Assembly: GCF_041956535.1 (NCBI RefSeq)
Contig: NW_027192197.1
Location: forward strand, 827,647 to 891,646
Reading direction: 5' to 3'
From: Calcarisporiella thermophila CBS 279.70
Lineage: Eukaryota > Calcarisporiellomycota
DNA length: 64,000 nt
Shown: positions 32,795-45,214 of the stretch, piece after piece
Layout: each line of letters begins with the position of its first letter
Numbering within the stretch: position 1 is the stretch's first letter
Notes under the pieces: generated by a model
What the model saw: the letters and a program-made list of their open reading frames with translations, nothing else
Told to the model about the DNA's origin: nothing
The model's database searches: none
Program-made: the position numbers and the translations under genes

Positions 32795-35539
32795 TCACAG
32801 AAATGGTATCTTATCCAAATCGAAAGGAGTCTTCATTCCATCGATGTTATCAAAGTCGTCCTCGTCAAAGGCGTCCTCTTCCCGGTCTCCCTCGTATTCT
32901 TCATCTATCTCTCTTCCGGGGCGCTGGTCATGTTTAGAGGGTGTGGACGGAGGACTTTTCTTCCTTGTGAATGAGACTAGTCCTGCTAGTAGTGAGGGGG
33001 AGAGGGGCGGAGACTTTTTGTAGCTGGACGAAGAGCTTGGCGACAAAGGAGGCGTAGATAATTCAGGGGATGCCAGTCGAGTTAATATAGGTTCAGAATG
33101 ACTTGCGGTTATTCCAGATTGCGAGGGAGATGCTGTAGAGGCTCCTGCATATTCCGTTATCGTTCGCAGCACTTTCCTTTTCCTTGACGATGTCGGAGTG
33201 CCCTCTCCAGCGGTAAGGGTCTTAGGGGATGAAGCTGAGTTGTCGTGGGGCTCTAATTCGGGCAGCTCTATATCTGGCAAAGCGGGCTTCCACCAGTTGT
33301 AATCGTTGAACTCCGCAGCAGCTGGAGAGAGGTCGGGTTTAATGGGCGGGAATATCATGTCGACCAACTCATTGATGCTCGTATATGTTGTATTGTAACC
33401 GGCTTTTGCTAAGAGGTCAAGCTCAACAACGCCGTACGGGTTTATCGTAAATATCCTCGATGCAGGTATACCAACGCTTCGATAGGAGAGGGCGTCCTAT
33501 TTATGCAAAGACCATCAATACTCCAGCTTCAGCATGAAACAATCAATTCAAAAATTTACCGTGATTCTGTTTCCAAATCCAGCGTAAAAGGGGTTCTTAT
33601 TACCAAATAATCGCTTAATATCCTTTAGACATGCCATCTTGAAAACTTCAGGTTTGCGCATCACAACCTCACGGTGAAGAGCGGAGAGAAGACGGTCAGG
33701 AGACATGATCACCGGTCCATCGGGTAAGGAATATTTGTTTTGGTTGACTTTCACTAGGTAATCTCGTGTGTAATCAGCCTAGACAAGCCAAATTGTAATT
33801 ATTCTAGATAACACACATCGCCATGGTGAAGTCGCTCTATACCTGTCCTAAGGACCTGGATGTGAGATAGAGCATTGAATATCCATTATTACTGATCTGT
33901 GAGAAGAGCTTGGCTACACCGACATGTGTCCAGTCCTTCCCTACCATAGTGAACAAATGGCCCAACGCATCCGATCTTTGGAAATAGTTAGCCCCTTTCT
34001 CATAAATACAAGTTAATCATCTGGGTACAAGACTTCACTTCTTACTTTGTGATCGTTCCATCAATATCCGAGATCACGATTTGCGTGTCCGAGGACCAAA
34101 AAAACAGTTTTGAGACACATGTCGACTTCCCATAGTAGGATGAAGAGACGGTAAAGGAGAGTGTGCTCACACCCTTTTTCAAATTCAATTTTTTCTGGTA
34201 TTTCAGAGAAAAAATTATTTAATATCCCAAAATAACATATAAGATACGCTTGCTTACCAATTGATCGGAAGTCAATCTCAAGGTTTTCATATAATTCTTT
34301 TTTGACTTTGCAGCTAGAGGCTGCTCTTTTTGCTCGGGTTTACTCTCCAGTATATCTAATCCAGCGTAGTCGACAGGGAGAGATTTACTTCTCTCTCTTA
34401 GCCTTTGCACGCCTGAAGAAATACTGGCACTGGTTGTCTGTGGCAACGGCTCCTCTTGCACTCGATAAATCGCCTTTGCCTCGCCCATCTCAGCCAGGTG
34501 GACCAGATCTATCATGCGCTCAGTTTTAACTGTTGGTCTATTTGCTTCCGCTTCCTCTAAAAGAGCCTTTTTGTCAGTCTTATATCCAGTAGCATCGAAC
34601 ACATCACTTGTTTCGGAGTTTTCTGACTCGACATTGGAAAGAGTGATAGCAGTCTCGCTGCGATCTTTGGCGGTATTTGACAAAGGTAGAGTGCTAGCGG
34701 GTAATGTATAGGGGTTGCTAGTTTCAGTTGTGTTTGCTAATATAATTCTTATGTGAATTGAGAGATCCAAATGATATCTGGAGATGGCTTAACATTTACA
34801 CGAGAGGAATTCATCGTCGTCTAAATCTAGCGTTCAAAAACAAAGAAATTAGAATTCATTCATTGAGAAATTATTCTTTTCAAGCTGTAGTATTACCATG
34901 AGCACTATGCGCACTCACATACCCGGGGTCATCTAGAGAAATAGTGAGTGAGTACTTCTGTGTAATGAAACTTTCAATAATTCCTGGAATATACCGTCGA
35001 TTTCTTTTTGAGCCTGATTTGTAGCATTCGACGAACTCAGGTCAAGGAATGGAGGCTCCTACAGAGAATATTAATTCTACCTCCGTCTAATACACGAGTA
35101 TAAAGGAGATTATTACCTCCTGATCGCTTCCTATTGTACCTGAAGATGCATACATAGGAGGGGACGTCTGCAACTCTTCCGGAACTTCGTCTTCAGTTTC
35201 AAATACAAAGAAAGTTTCTCCCGTCTCACTTATTTTCATAGGCAGGTCAATAAGCTCTCCATTAATACGGAATTCAACCTACGCAATAGCGAGAAAAAAA
35301 TTCATTCGTGTAGATGTTTGTTATAGTATGTCTAGTGGTTTCAAATTTACAAGTTTTTCCTGCGGTCTTAGGACGGTTAACTTGCCGAACCGCACATGAA
35401 ATGGAGAGCAAGCTAACTCCCCATTAGGCTGTTCTACAACTATAATATCAATTGCTCCAGAGAGTGTGGCGGGATTAATTTCCTTGTAAAATTGCGATAC
35501 TGAAGAGAGAGCACGCCCGACCTTGCCCACGTAGTCCAT
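32795..35539 (-). CDS. PAH1: Lipin, phosphatidate phosphatase (PAH1/Ned1)
   Basis: Mg-dependent phosphatidate phosphatase that makes diacylglycerol at ER/nuclear-membrane and lipid-droplet surfaces. Ten exons: 35539-35351, 35278-35117, 35058-34995, 34932-34897, 34826-34800, 34736-34258, 34194-34046, 33975-33843, 33778-33560 and 33496-32795, 719 residues. The N-lip domain starts MDYVGKVGRALSSVSQFYKE, with amphipathic helix, and continues to MKISETGETFFVFE. Short exons 4 and 5 (36 and 27 nt) encode DDPGYVSAHSAH and DLDDDEFLS. The catalytic DxDGT is ISDIDGTIT at about 362-366 in C-lip. LYLTSRSLGQ, ADYTRDYLVKVNQ and GFGNRITDALSYRSVGIP follow. The acidic tail (EEDAFDEDDFDNIDG), as in Pah1, suggests recruitment by Nem1-Spo7. 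Confidence 0.95.
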
Positions 35540-35834
35540 GGTGATTCATCAGGCAGAAAAACTAGGAAAGAGAGTGCTCTGATGTTCAGGTATATGAACA
35601 AATGGGCAGTGAAGGAAATGGAGAAACTGGGGCACAAATTATATAAAAGGAGATGGCAACGCTCAACAGTCAACTTTCAAGCTCCGCATATATGTCCTCT
35701 TAATTTAGCACTCTTATCCCCCATTCTTTGGGCAGAAACACAAGCAAGGCCATAAGCAATAAAAAAATTTCTATTACATTTAGCTTATTCGAGGAATAAG
35801 TACAGCGTATTGTAAACAGTTAAATATCCTCTTC

Positions 35835-36690
35835 CTAATCATCAAATTGGAGTAGCGAATAAACAGGAGCACAAAGTGCTTTTCTTCCATTGAGGGCCGT
35901 CAATTCGATCAGGAAGATATATTCAGCGACCTCACCACCTGATTTTTGCACAAGCTGGCCAGCTGCAGCAGCACTTCCTCCTATACTCACAGATACAAAT
36001 CGTTAGAGACGGGGCATTGCGCTTGGTATGCGAAAGTATTACCAGTTGCAATAAGATCGTCGACGATGATGCATTTCTGACCAGCTTTCACTGCGTTTTG
36101 TTGCATCTCAAACACATCCTGTGTGGCGACAAAGCAAGCTCACTTATTCCGCCATCTCAGTGAAAGAAAAATTAAAACCACTTGCCTCGCCATATTCCTT
36201 TTCATAGGACACACGAACAGTCTCGCCGGGGAGTTTGCCCTTCTTGCGCACGGGCACGAAAGCAGCGCCTAGACGCATGGCAATCAGAGGGCCAAAGAGG
36301 AAACCTCGAGCATCGAGACCTATTTGGCATATGAAGTATGAATAACCGAAAGATCAAATGAAAGCAACAAAACAGAAAGCATATCGATTATACGAACCAA
36401 CGATGACATCGACTTTACCAATCGTGGATTGGATATGGTAAACGATGTTTGTGATGATGGATTCGACAGCCAGATGATCCTGGAAGATAGGAAAGATATC
36501 CTGGAATAGGATTCCCTGTAATAGAATTCAACCGATTATTTCCAGTAACTGAATTTTCATTAATGCCATATAATTGGCACTGAACTGTCTATTTTGTTCT
36601 CCAGGAATCTTAAATATTTACCTTCTTGGGGAAATCGGGAATCGCCCGCAGCAGGCTCTTGATACGCTGAATATCCAAGTTGTTGGTCAT
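35835..36690 (-). CDS. APT1: Adenine phosphoribosyltransferase
   Basis: Purine salvage: adenine + PRPP to AMP + PPi. Five exons, 36690-36622, 36515-36398, 36319-36186, 36118-36043 and 35980-35835, 180 residues, the usual length. Seen: [49 protein letters not shown] and the PRPP-binding loop [14 protein letters not shown], split by the last intron. The third intron begins GCAAGT rather than GT and ends CAG, a classic GC-AG intron; conserved frame (YGE|DVFEMQQ) requires it. The gene sits between lipin and SHO1 on the same strand with short spacers. Confidence 0.95.
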
Positions 36691-36956
36691 CTTAAGGAGG
36701 TCTAATGTAATCAAGGGGGAGTCGAGTTTTGATACGATAATTTGAAAATTTTAAGCTTCTGATTAGCGGATCACTAATTTGTTGTTGCTTCGCTATTTTG
36801 ATTTATTTCGGATAAAGCTTTACAGACCTACAAATCTCGAAACCAGCCTAGAAAACTTATACGGCTAAAATATAAAATAAAATAAGGCACAAATGAAAAA
36901 TGGAATTTAATATTAAAACATGGTGAAATAATTCTTTTATATGTGACAATGCTCAG

Positions 36957-38007
36957 TTAGATCAGCCGTAGATAATTACTAGGGACAATTCCCACCGTCC
37001 CATCTAGTTTTCTCGCCTGCCACCAGCGGCCGTTAGTAGACGCAATTGCCATGATTTCATCCTTTTCGAACGAGATCTCGTTAGGATCTTCTGGGTTGGC
37101 ATTGTATTTGTAAAGTGCTATGAAAAATTTAGGTGAATATCAGAACGATAATCCTCACGGTGCTCATCATCGTTAGAATACCTTTAGCCTTGTAGTTATA
37201 TTCCACATTTTGCTGAAGGGTGCTGAGTGGGCGCACGCGACCCCTAGATCCCGGTGTTAATCCCAAAGAATTGATAGAAGAGGTTGTCGCTCCGCCTGCA
37301 TCGACAATATCTGTGTTCGCACCCATCACAACCGCCCGCGGTGGAGCTGCGATTTTTTCACTTTCTTGTGCACGCGAAGTCTTCCCGTTGACATTTTGAC
37401 CGGAGAAACTGTTCCCTTCGCGTCCAAAATAAACTATCCAGGAAAACTATTATACAAGAACGACACTGAGTTTGATTTGATTTCATCGGCTAAAAAGTTG
37501 GGCTTACTACCTGCGCTATCAATATAAGTATGCAGCCCGCTGCACCGGCCTGCGCAGGTGCGAATGGCGAAACAGTGCCACCAGGAGTGCTCACCAAAGT
37601 TACGCCCAAAAGCACAGAAGCAAGCTGGCTCAATATAGTAATGCTATAAACCAATAATCCTACAATCTAGAGCAAAACGGCACCTTAGCAACAAGTTTTT
37701 TGTGACATATATAAAGCAGTGTACCATCACTCTGTAATTCCATAATTGCTCAGTGAGAAACACGTAGCTAATGCCTATCAGCAGAACGAGTTCATAGATA
37801 GCCATCCACCAGAGGATTCCGAAATCGCGTATGGCAATTGCGCCAGAAAATAAGATAACCCAGCCGGCCTAGAAGGTCAGAGATTCAAGCCTTAGCTGTG
37901 GATGTAAGTTTGAGGGAAATACCACAAGGGCTTCTTACTGTGTCTAGCGCCAGTGTTCCGAGCGCGAAAGCATTCCCCGTAACACGAGCAACTTTCATCT
38001 CGGCCAT
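36957..38007 (-). CDS. SHO1: SHO1 osmosensor, four-span SH3 protein
   Basis: Plasma-membrane adaptor of the HOG/MAPK osmostress branch. Its SH3 domain recruits Pbs2-like MAPKK. Five exons, 38007-37939, 37868-37725, 37666-37511, 37446-37182 and 37117-36957, 264 residues. There are four membrane spans in the first ~125 residues (for example [66 protein letters not shown]). A Ser/Gly-rich linker follows, then a C-terminal SH3 domain ([40 protein letters not shown]). Exon phases are consistent throughout. It is divergent from MET10. Confidence 0.95.
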
Positions 38008-38786
38008 GCTTGAATTATGGAAAAGATGAAGACGCGCCAAAAATAAAAGAATGTGGTGAAAGTAATGAAAGTAATGAATTTAAAGAATGGAAGAAAATAA
38101 TTCTAACGCTTTTTTGTTCTCCTTTGCCTGTAACGTTGAATTACAAAGGGGTAGGAGGGATCTATTATTTTTTTGAACCGAAACCTCACCCAGCCGCCAC
38201 TGGTCAGAGAAACGTTTTTAAGCAATCTTTCAGCTCTCCCAAGAGAAATTCATTTTGACGAATTAGTAAAATTGCCGCAGCAGCTCCATTGAAAACTTAA
38301 TTCCGTCATCCTTATTGCTTATCTTTGATTAATAATGTAAATCAATAATAGTGAGCGCCTACAATTACTTTCTTTCCATCTACACCTATTCTTACATCCC
38401 ATCCCAATCCATTTCGCCGCTTTCATGCAGCTCCACTAACTTTACAAATCTCATCGATATAGTCACTATCTTTTTCTCTATCCTTTCTTCCGGAAATCTT
38501 AATTTTGTCAAATGGCAAATAAATTTCGTGACTGCTTTTATTTGTGATCGAAGAGTTCATTGGGTGAAAATTGCACAATGTTAAGGGACGAGCACGAACG
38601 ACTGAAAAAAACTAGATAAAGGCGTTGGTCCTAATGTTCGACTCTCCCCCACTCTATCCTCCCTGTATCTTACTCCAACTCTCTCGAAGAGGAGTGTATT
38701 CTACTTCTTCTCTTGTTTTCTTTCGACAACCTTGCTTCTCATTCCCCCCCCCCACACACTCTCGAGTTTCTCTAAACTCCGTGAAT
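38008..38786. promoter_or_regulatory. Divergent SHO1/MET10 upstream region
   Basis: About 780 bp. It ends in a CT-rich stretch (38640-38780) just before the MET10 start, as in many fungal promoters. No specific factor site is claimed. Confidence 0.45.
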
Positions 38787-41700
38787 ATGGTTCTTCTAAC
38801 AACATATCTACTTTTTAAACTTGCACAAGAGGCTATAGCCTCCAGCAAAACGAACCCTCCCCAAAATTTCAGTGACCCTGCTCTATTAAAGCAATATGTT
38901 CATACGGTTGTATCTGCCGGTTCTGCTGAAGATATCGACGAGGAGACCCGCTCTACACGCTCTTCTTCCGAAAATACGGTTGTCGATGAACCAGCTAGCC
39001 TACGACTGAAGGAAAGACACTCAGCCCTTCCTTCTGGACCCTTTGATACTCCTCAACTTGTCGATGGGCAGACTGCAGTCGCATTCGCTGCATATGCGTT
39101 ATCGGAACTTGCTTTCTTTTATCCTCTATTGCCAGAGGGCTATCTAGGCGAGGAGTCAGAGTACTGGGCCAAGAAAGGCTTGGAAAATGCGAGAGGAAAT
39201 ACACCGAAAGTGGTGAAGATGGAGACTCGCCCTGGCTCACTGAATGCAGTGCTTGGTGCCGCAAACTCTACGGCCTCTCCGATTTCAGTACTGACGAGCT
39301 CAGCAGCCATTCCCTCTATGATTCCCAACATGCATGCCATTGCAAACTCGAAAAAGCCCGTTGTGTTCCATGTGAAATCGGCATCTCTTGATTCCCAGCT
39401 TACCTCGGTTGCGAATCAATCGGATGTGCTCGCTGCCCGTCATACTGGCTTCGCCTTCCTAGCTTCCGGCACCGTGCAAGAGGCGCATGATTTTGCAATT
39501 ATCGCACATTTAGCGGCCCTTCGCTCTGGCCTTCCCATACTACATCATTTCGATGATAATATTGCCAGGAACCTGAGCCAAATTCAAATCGTGTCATACG
39601 ATCAGTTGAAGGAGCTGGAATCTCTAAGTGAACGACAGCCTGGGCTGTCATTCTACCGCGCCCAGCAGGTCATCCAGGATGCCATGAATATTTTTGCTCG
39701 TGTGACAGGAAGACAGTACAAGACATATGAATATACTGGCTCACAGGAAGCAGAAACGGTGATCATTGCTCATGGCGCTTTGGCTAACATTGCTAAAACT
39801 GCTATCGCGAAAAATAAGGTTTGCAAACATACATTTTTTTCCCTCATTTTCATTAGTGAATTAAGTTTTTATTTATCCTTTCGTTATCTAGTATGGAGTA
39901 GTCAACATCCGAGTGTATCGCCCCTGGTCAGAGGATGAATTTCTCGCAGCTCTACCCGCCGCAGTGAAGCGCGTCCTAATCCTGGAAGAGGGTGAAATTG
40001 CCACAGCACCTGGAACCCTCTTCCTTGATGTTGCTGCCTCCATCCTTCTTGGCCGAGGATTTGCCCATAGCCGCCCGACACTTGTCAATGCCCCCACACC
40101 AGCTCACTTTGATATTCGCGTCGCACATATTAAACTTGCACTCAAGGAAGCCGAAACCGAGCGCCTTATTGATTTCCGCAGTGAAATATTCGCGAATCTG
40201 CCTTCAGAGAAGCAAGAAGATGCTCCAGCGCCGAGGAAAGCTGTCTTCTGGGACATCGAGAACTCTCCTACTGCCACTGTTGCCAAGCGTTCAGTTTCGG
40301 TGGTATCATCAGCTGGTCATAATGTGAACTCCGTCGTTTCACGAGACGCTTATCAACCTATTGGCAGCGTTGTTAATACGCAGGTCGCCTTCTCCAAAGC
40401 AGCCCATGTGGTAGGACTAGATGGACTTGCGGATTATATTGCTGTACACGACATCTCGTTGCTCAAAACCTACGACGTCCTTGCCACTGCTCGAGATGGA
40501 GCAACTTTGGTTGTGAATTCAAGCATCGAATCATTGGAGAAGCTTCCTGAAATTGCGAAAGTGCATCTAGCAAAGAAGCTTGGTCTGCAAGTGTATTTAA
40601 TTGATGCCGGAAAGCTCGCTGGTGACTTGGGACTCGATGGCAGCAGCGTCCATGGCATCCTACTTGGCTTATTCTTGAAACTTAATGACCTGGAGTCGGA
40701 CGCTTCTCTACAGGCGGCCATTAGCTCCGAATACGATAATGAAGAAAAAGTCGAAGCGTTGATTCGGTCCATAGTCGAGAAGACTCTATCCAACGTGCAG
40801 CGATTTGAGATTCCTTTGGAGTGGAAAGACATTGCTATTGCGGAGGATGCCGCTGCACTTCTCACCATCAGCCATCACTCTGCTGTGTCAGATAAAGATT
40901 ATGCTATCCATTCCAAGAAGATCAGCGATGAGGAATCCTCCGTCGTTCCGGCTAAACTCTACAGTTGGCATCAGAGTGCATGGCATCTAATTTTCCGAGA
41001 GGCTTATGGCACGGAATACTCACTCCATCCTGAAAGCCGCGAGAAGAAATTCCTCATTAGCGTGTCGGAGAATCGCCGACTTACTCCTTTGGATTATGAC
41101 CGCAACGTATTCCACATGGAGTTTGATACCACAGGCACGGGTTTGCGTTACGAAATCGGTGATGCCCTTGGTGTTTATGGGCATAACGATCCTGAACAAG
41201 TGCTTGCATTCTTGCAGTGGTATGGTGTAGATCCTCTGCAAACTGTCGTGATGCCCGCGCCCGAGGGCGTGATGTCTCAGGAATCACGCACTTTGCTTCA
41301 ATTGTTCACCCAGCATTTGGACCTCTTCGGCCGACCGTCCAAACGATTCTACGAGTCGCTTGCCGGGTATTCCACGGACGAAAAAGAGCGCGCCAAGCTG
41401 TTGCATCTCGTCTCGAGCGAGGGTGCCGCGGAATACAAATCTCGAGTTGAAGACACCGTCACCTATGCGGATCTCCTCCGTGAATTTACGTCCGCGAGGC
41501 CACCTGTGTCCGATTTAGTTGCACTAATTGCTCCCATTAAGCCGCGCCATTACTCAATTGCGTCTTCGCAACGTATGCATCCGAACTCGGTGCATCTGCT
41601 AGTGGTTGCAGTGGACTGGCAAACGAAGTCGGGCGAAGTTCGTCAAGGTCAGTGTACTCGTTACCTTGCTAACTTGCGGGTTGGTGACCAGGTCACCGTG

Positions 41701-42198
41701 AGCATCAAGCCATCGGTAATGCGCCTCCCGCCCTTGGATTCGCAGCCAGTCTTAATGGCCGGACTTGGAACAGGCATGGCTCCATTCCGTGCATTCTTGC
41801 AGGAGAGGGAGATGGCAAGACGGGAAGGACGAAAGGTGGGTCCAATGATCCTTTACTTCGGATCAAGACATCGCAGCATGGAATATCTCTATGGCGAAGA
41901 GCTTGAGGTGTATTCCGAAGATGGCCTTCTCACCAGGCTTGGGCTTGCCTTCTCTCGCGATCAGGCACAAAAAATTTATATTCAGCACCGTATGAAGGAG
42001 GATTCTGCTTTGCTCTATCGACATCTAGTGGAAGAGAACGGGCACTTTTATCTCTGCGGGCCCACTTGGCCAGTACCCGATGTAAAGGAGGCAATTGTGC
42101 AAAGTATGGTAGAGTGCGGCGGAAAAACGGCTGCACAGGCGAGTGCTTTTATTGAGGAATTAAAGGAAAAGGAACGCTATGTGCTTGAAGTGTATTAA
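38787..42198 (+). CDS. MET10: Sulfite reductase (NADPH) flavoprotein alpha subunit
   Basis: Passes electrons from NADPH through FAD (and FMN in many homologues) to the sirohaem subunit for sulfite-to-sulfide reduction in sulfur assimilation. Two exons, 38787-39818 and 39892-42198, 1112 residues. The N-terminal two-thirds carries pyruvate:ferredoxin-oxidoreductase-like segments, as in yeast Met10 (FLASGTVQEAHDFAIIAHLA, RVLILEEGEIATAPGTLFLD). The C-terminal third is ferredoxin-NADP reductase-like: NVFHMEFDTTGTGLRYEIGD, the FAD site PRHYSIASS, the NADPH site LMAGLGTGMAPFRAFLQERE, ILYFGSRHRSMEYLYGEEL and FYLCGPTWPVPDV. The C-terminus RYVLEVY is typical. I start at 38787; an in-frame ATG at 38625 would add a low-complexity leader. 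Confidence 0.95.
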
Positions 42199-44457
42199 TA
42201 TCATTTTGTTTACTATTCCACCAATATTGTATTGAGCTTTTCCCATTAGATCGATATTGCACTATGCTATTTATTATTCTATTTTTTTTTTTTACTTTTA
42301 TTGAAGGATGGTTGATGATTCTAATTGACAAAATATATTTTCATTTATTGATTTTTTTTGCTTATATTCAAAAACTGAAACGACAAGGGAGTGTGGTTCC
42401 CTCGCTAAGAAACGCATAGGAATGCTTTTAAGTCACTTCTAGACTGGCTGACACTCCAACCAAACGTTTTAAGCTGCATTAAAGAGAGATTTACTAGCTC
42501 ATTGCGGATTCGTATAGGGTCATAGCTCGAATCCATATTCCAGTACTTCATATCTTGAGAGCTAACTGACATTTCGGTAGTAAGCCTTAGTTGTAAACTA
42601 AATAGAAAGTTTTATTAAAGTAGAATACCCTGAAAAGCAGGATTTGTTTGAGATATCATTTCATATATGCTACCCGTACACTCGCAAATATTATCGGAAT
42701 AATTAAAAGGCATATTCTCTTCGTAAGGATAAGTAACACGGATTCGCTCGTCAAGTTTCTAGGGAGCATCAAAAGGAGAGTAAGCATATGCACTGTTTCC
42801 CATACTTTCATTTAAATATCCATTTGTTCGGTTGGGTAAAACTTACACAATAATGGCAGGCGATATATCAAGAAGCTCCGGCTCCTGCTTGGAAGCAGAG
42901 ACCGAAGCAGGCACAGCAAGCACACAGGCATTCGCAAAGATGAGCCATGAACTCGGTGGTTGCGCTACTCTTTTCAGTAACTTCTTGCAATTTAAGGGGG
43001 AGGGTCGACGGAGAGACGGCGTGAGACTGTTTAAATAGACCTGAGAAAGTCTTTGGCTAAGCGTGATATCCTGTCACAAAAATATGCTCTTGAAATAGCT
43101 AGATACCGATTGTGTAAATGTTGCCAAAAACTGGACTTGAACTCTAATGCATTTGGTTAGCAACCCATGCTGAGATATTTCGAGAACTAAAGAATAATTC
43201 CGAGCCATACTTTGGTTCCAATCCATTCAGGCAAAACATGTCTACTCTGCTTCCAACGCCGATGTTTCAATGTGCATTTTAATTGCCATGAAACCCGGGA
43301 TTGAATTCCATCATGGCTGCAGAGACCAAAAATAAACTTAACACTGCAATCGAAATAAAATCGTTTATCCTACTACGACATTTTCCCCTCGGAGCCGGTG
43401 CTCTAGCCAATATGATTATTGGCCGAGTATATTAAGTTGACGTGATGTTGGAAATTCAGTCTCTGATTTTCAGGCCGCCAACTATTCTCTGTGGTAATAC
43501 AAGTATTAGCTCGGTACACTATTCTTTCGTTAAATTATAGTTATTATCAGCTCCGAAAACATGAAGAAGCTTTTGTATCCATGACAACCAAGACAACCTT
43601 AGTAATTTGTATGTTATATTTTATTTTCTATTTGCTTATTCATTTCTTAGTGGACTTTCGCCGTTTATTTCAAATTTTAATAACATTTTCCAATCGTACT
43701 AGTGAAATGCTGACAGAAGCGGTAGTGGCTCAGTGTGAATACCCTAGACACGGGAAATTATAAATAGTTGACTATGCTCAATGGTGCCATATTAAAAGAA
43801 AGGGAGAGTAGAGCGCAAATTAAAGACACCATAGTCTCCTATATAGATAATTCATACAAGTCAGATTACTAACATACAATGCATCATCGTGTATTTGTAT
43901 TGACGTAAACGCCTGCGAGTAAAAGGCATTTCTTATGGTATCCTCAGTATTTGTACCTCAAATAGGTTTCAATAGGCTAGGCAATGGCTTTGATCCATAT
44001 GTACCACAGTAAAAAATCCCCTTGTTCACAAGCAGTTTTATAGGATTAATTCAATCTCCTGCGTTGTTCTAAACTATCATATCTTTCCAAGTGATATGTG
44101 AGCAAAGAGCTTCCAATTGATAGCGCTTTTCTCACATATTTCGTCTCTTCTTCCAATACGTTCATCTACCCTCCCCCTCTCGCCCTTGTAGATTTAGCAC
44201 TCACTACTCTTTCATATATACTGAGCGATGCAGTTATCATCCAGGATTGCTATTATGGTCTTTGTTGCGCCCTGTTCTCAAATCTCTTTTACACGCCAAC
44301 TCCTACAGTTCCTCTTTATCGACATAGACGTTAAAATAAAATTTATGTACAGTATTTTTAAATTTTACAGAGTGACATATTATACGGCGAGTTATCTACT
44401 ATGGCAAGCTATTTTTTGGTTATCCTAAGTCCAATGAATGAATTCGAAACTCTTCTT
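42199..44457. other. Long AT-rich gene-free stretch
   Basis: 2.26 kb without a supportable gene. The minus strand has two tRNA-like B-box pieces (about 43118-43165 and 43290-43320) and an A-box-like piece (about 43395-43415), too diverged and badly spaced for a tRNA. They may be old SINE debris. Other frames (43491-43763, 44098-44428) look like chance. Confidence 0.45.
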
Positions 44458-44975
44458 TTACGGTCCAAGCCCAAACTCAAGCACCTTGATATAGGGTATG
44501 ATTGGCACGCAAATCTGTTTTGGACATTCCGTGCACGTGCGGTTTGAATATTGGCATTGGTAATCAGTTGGGCAATCTAAGTGACATCGGCGCATAATAC
44601 GGGAACAGTTTCTGCATTCTTAAGGTGATATGTGAGTTGTGCTTCGCTCCCCCTCTATAAATATGTTCCTCAGCTTACCTTCTTTTAGAACGCATTTTGC
44701 GGACCCACAGCTATAGCAGGTAGGCTCTTCAATTTCACATTTCTCGTAATCTTTGCATTTGGGACAAATGGGGTAGGTGAAACAATTGATGCAAGGTTCT
44801 TGTAGTTGGCCCTCAATATGTTCTATAAAGTATTATATAAATATATATTTAGAAAGAGCGTATTAAGAAAAAAAGCCCCAATTAAAAAAGTACCTCTGCC
44901 ATAGATATAAAGCGTAGCAGAAAACTGTATAAATAGCATAAGAACTAATAAAAATAAAGAATGTCTTCCAATCAT
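44458..44975 (-). CDS. Small secreted cysteine-rich protein, two Opy2-like modules
   Basis: Three exons, 44975-44894, 44822-44679 and 44618-44458, 128 residues, easily missed because no single frame is long. There is a signal peptide or anchor (MIGRHSLFLLVLMLFIQFSA). Then come two tandem eight-cysteine modules. Module 1 (about 38-72) is C-x2-C-x5-C-x2-C-x5-C-x6-C-x2-C-x4-C. Module 2 (about 77-112) is C-x2-C-x6-C-x3-C-x5-C-x6-C-x2-C-x4-C. This spacing resembles the extracellular Cys module of Opy2, the Msb2/Sho1-pathway membrane anchor, but here it is doubled and no later membrane span or cytosolic tail is visible. An intron precedes each module. It is divergently transcribed from PDI, which would form its disulfides. 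Confidence 0.78.
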
Positions 44976-45214
44976 GTCGCCAAAGTGAGAGTGAGAAAAA
45001 AAAGGCGAAAGAACTTTAATAAAAGGAAAATGTCATGAAATTAAATGGTTGAATCGGGAATCGAAATAAAACCAAGTGTTGGTGACGTAGTTGGCCCAAG
45101 TCGAGACTGCACATTAAGCTTTATGTGACTTCTCTAATTAAAGCCATTATGCGGGTAGCGACCCTGCTTCTCCATCTAAAACCGCCGTCTTCGCCTCATC
45201 TCGACGATAAATAG
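44976..45214. promoter_or_regulatory. Divergent promoter, Cys-rich protein / PDI
   Basis: A 239-bp shared intergenic region. It contains GGTGACGTAG at 45081-45090; TGACGTAG is a CRE/UPRE-like bZIP core. Since PDI genes are usual unfolded-protein-response targets, a Hac1-type or CREB-type site is plausible (inference from motif only). Confidence 0.45.

Noticed and set aside
34922-34932. A 10-nt microexon in lipin (donor GTATGT at 34922)
   Set aside because: It breaks the frame; the 36-nt exon ending at 34897 keeps it and gives the family-like DDPGYVSAHS.
38625-38786. Upstream in-frame ATG for MET10
   Set aside because: The added ~54 residues are translated CT-rich promoter-like sequence; the ATG at 38787 gives a normal N-terminus.
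43118-43415. tRNA-like B-box and A-box pieces on the minus strand
   Set aside because: No cloverleaf can be formed and spacing is wrong; at most SINE debris.
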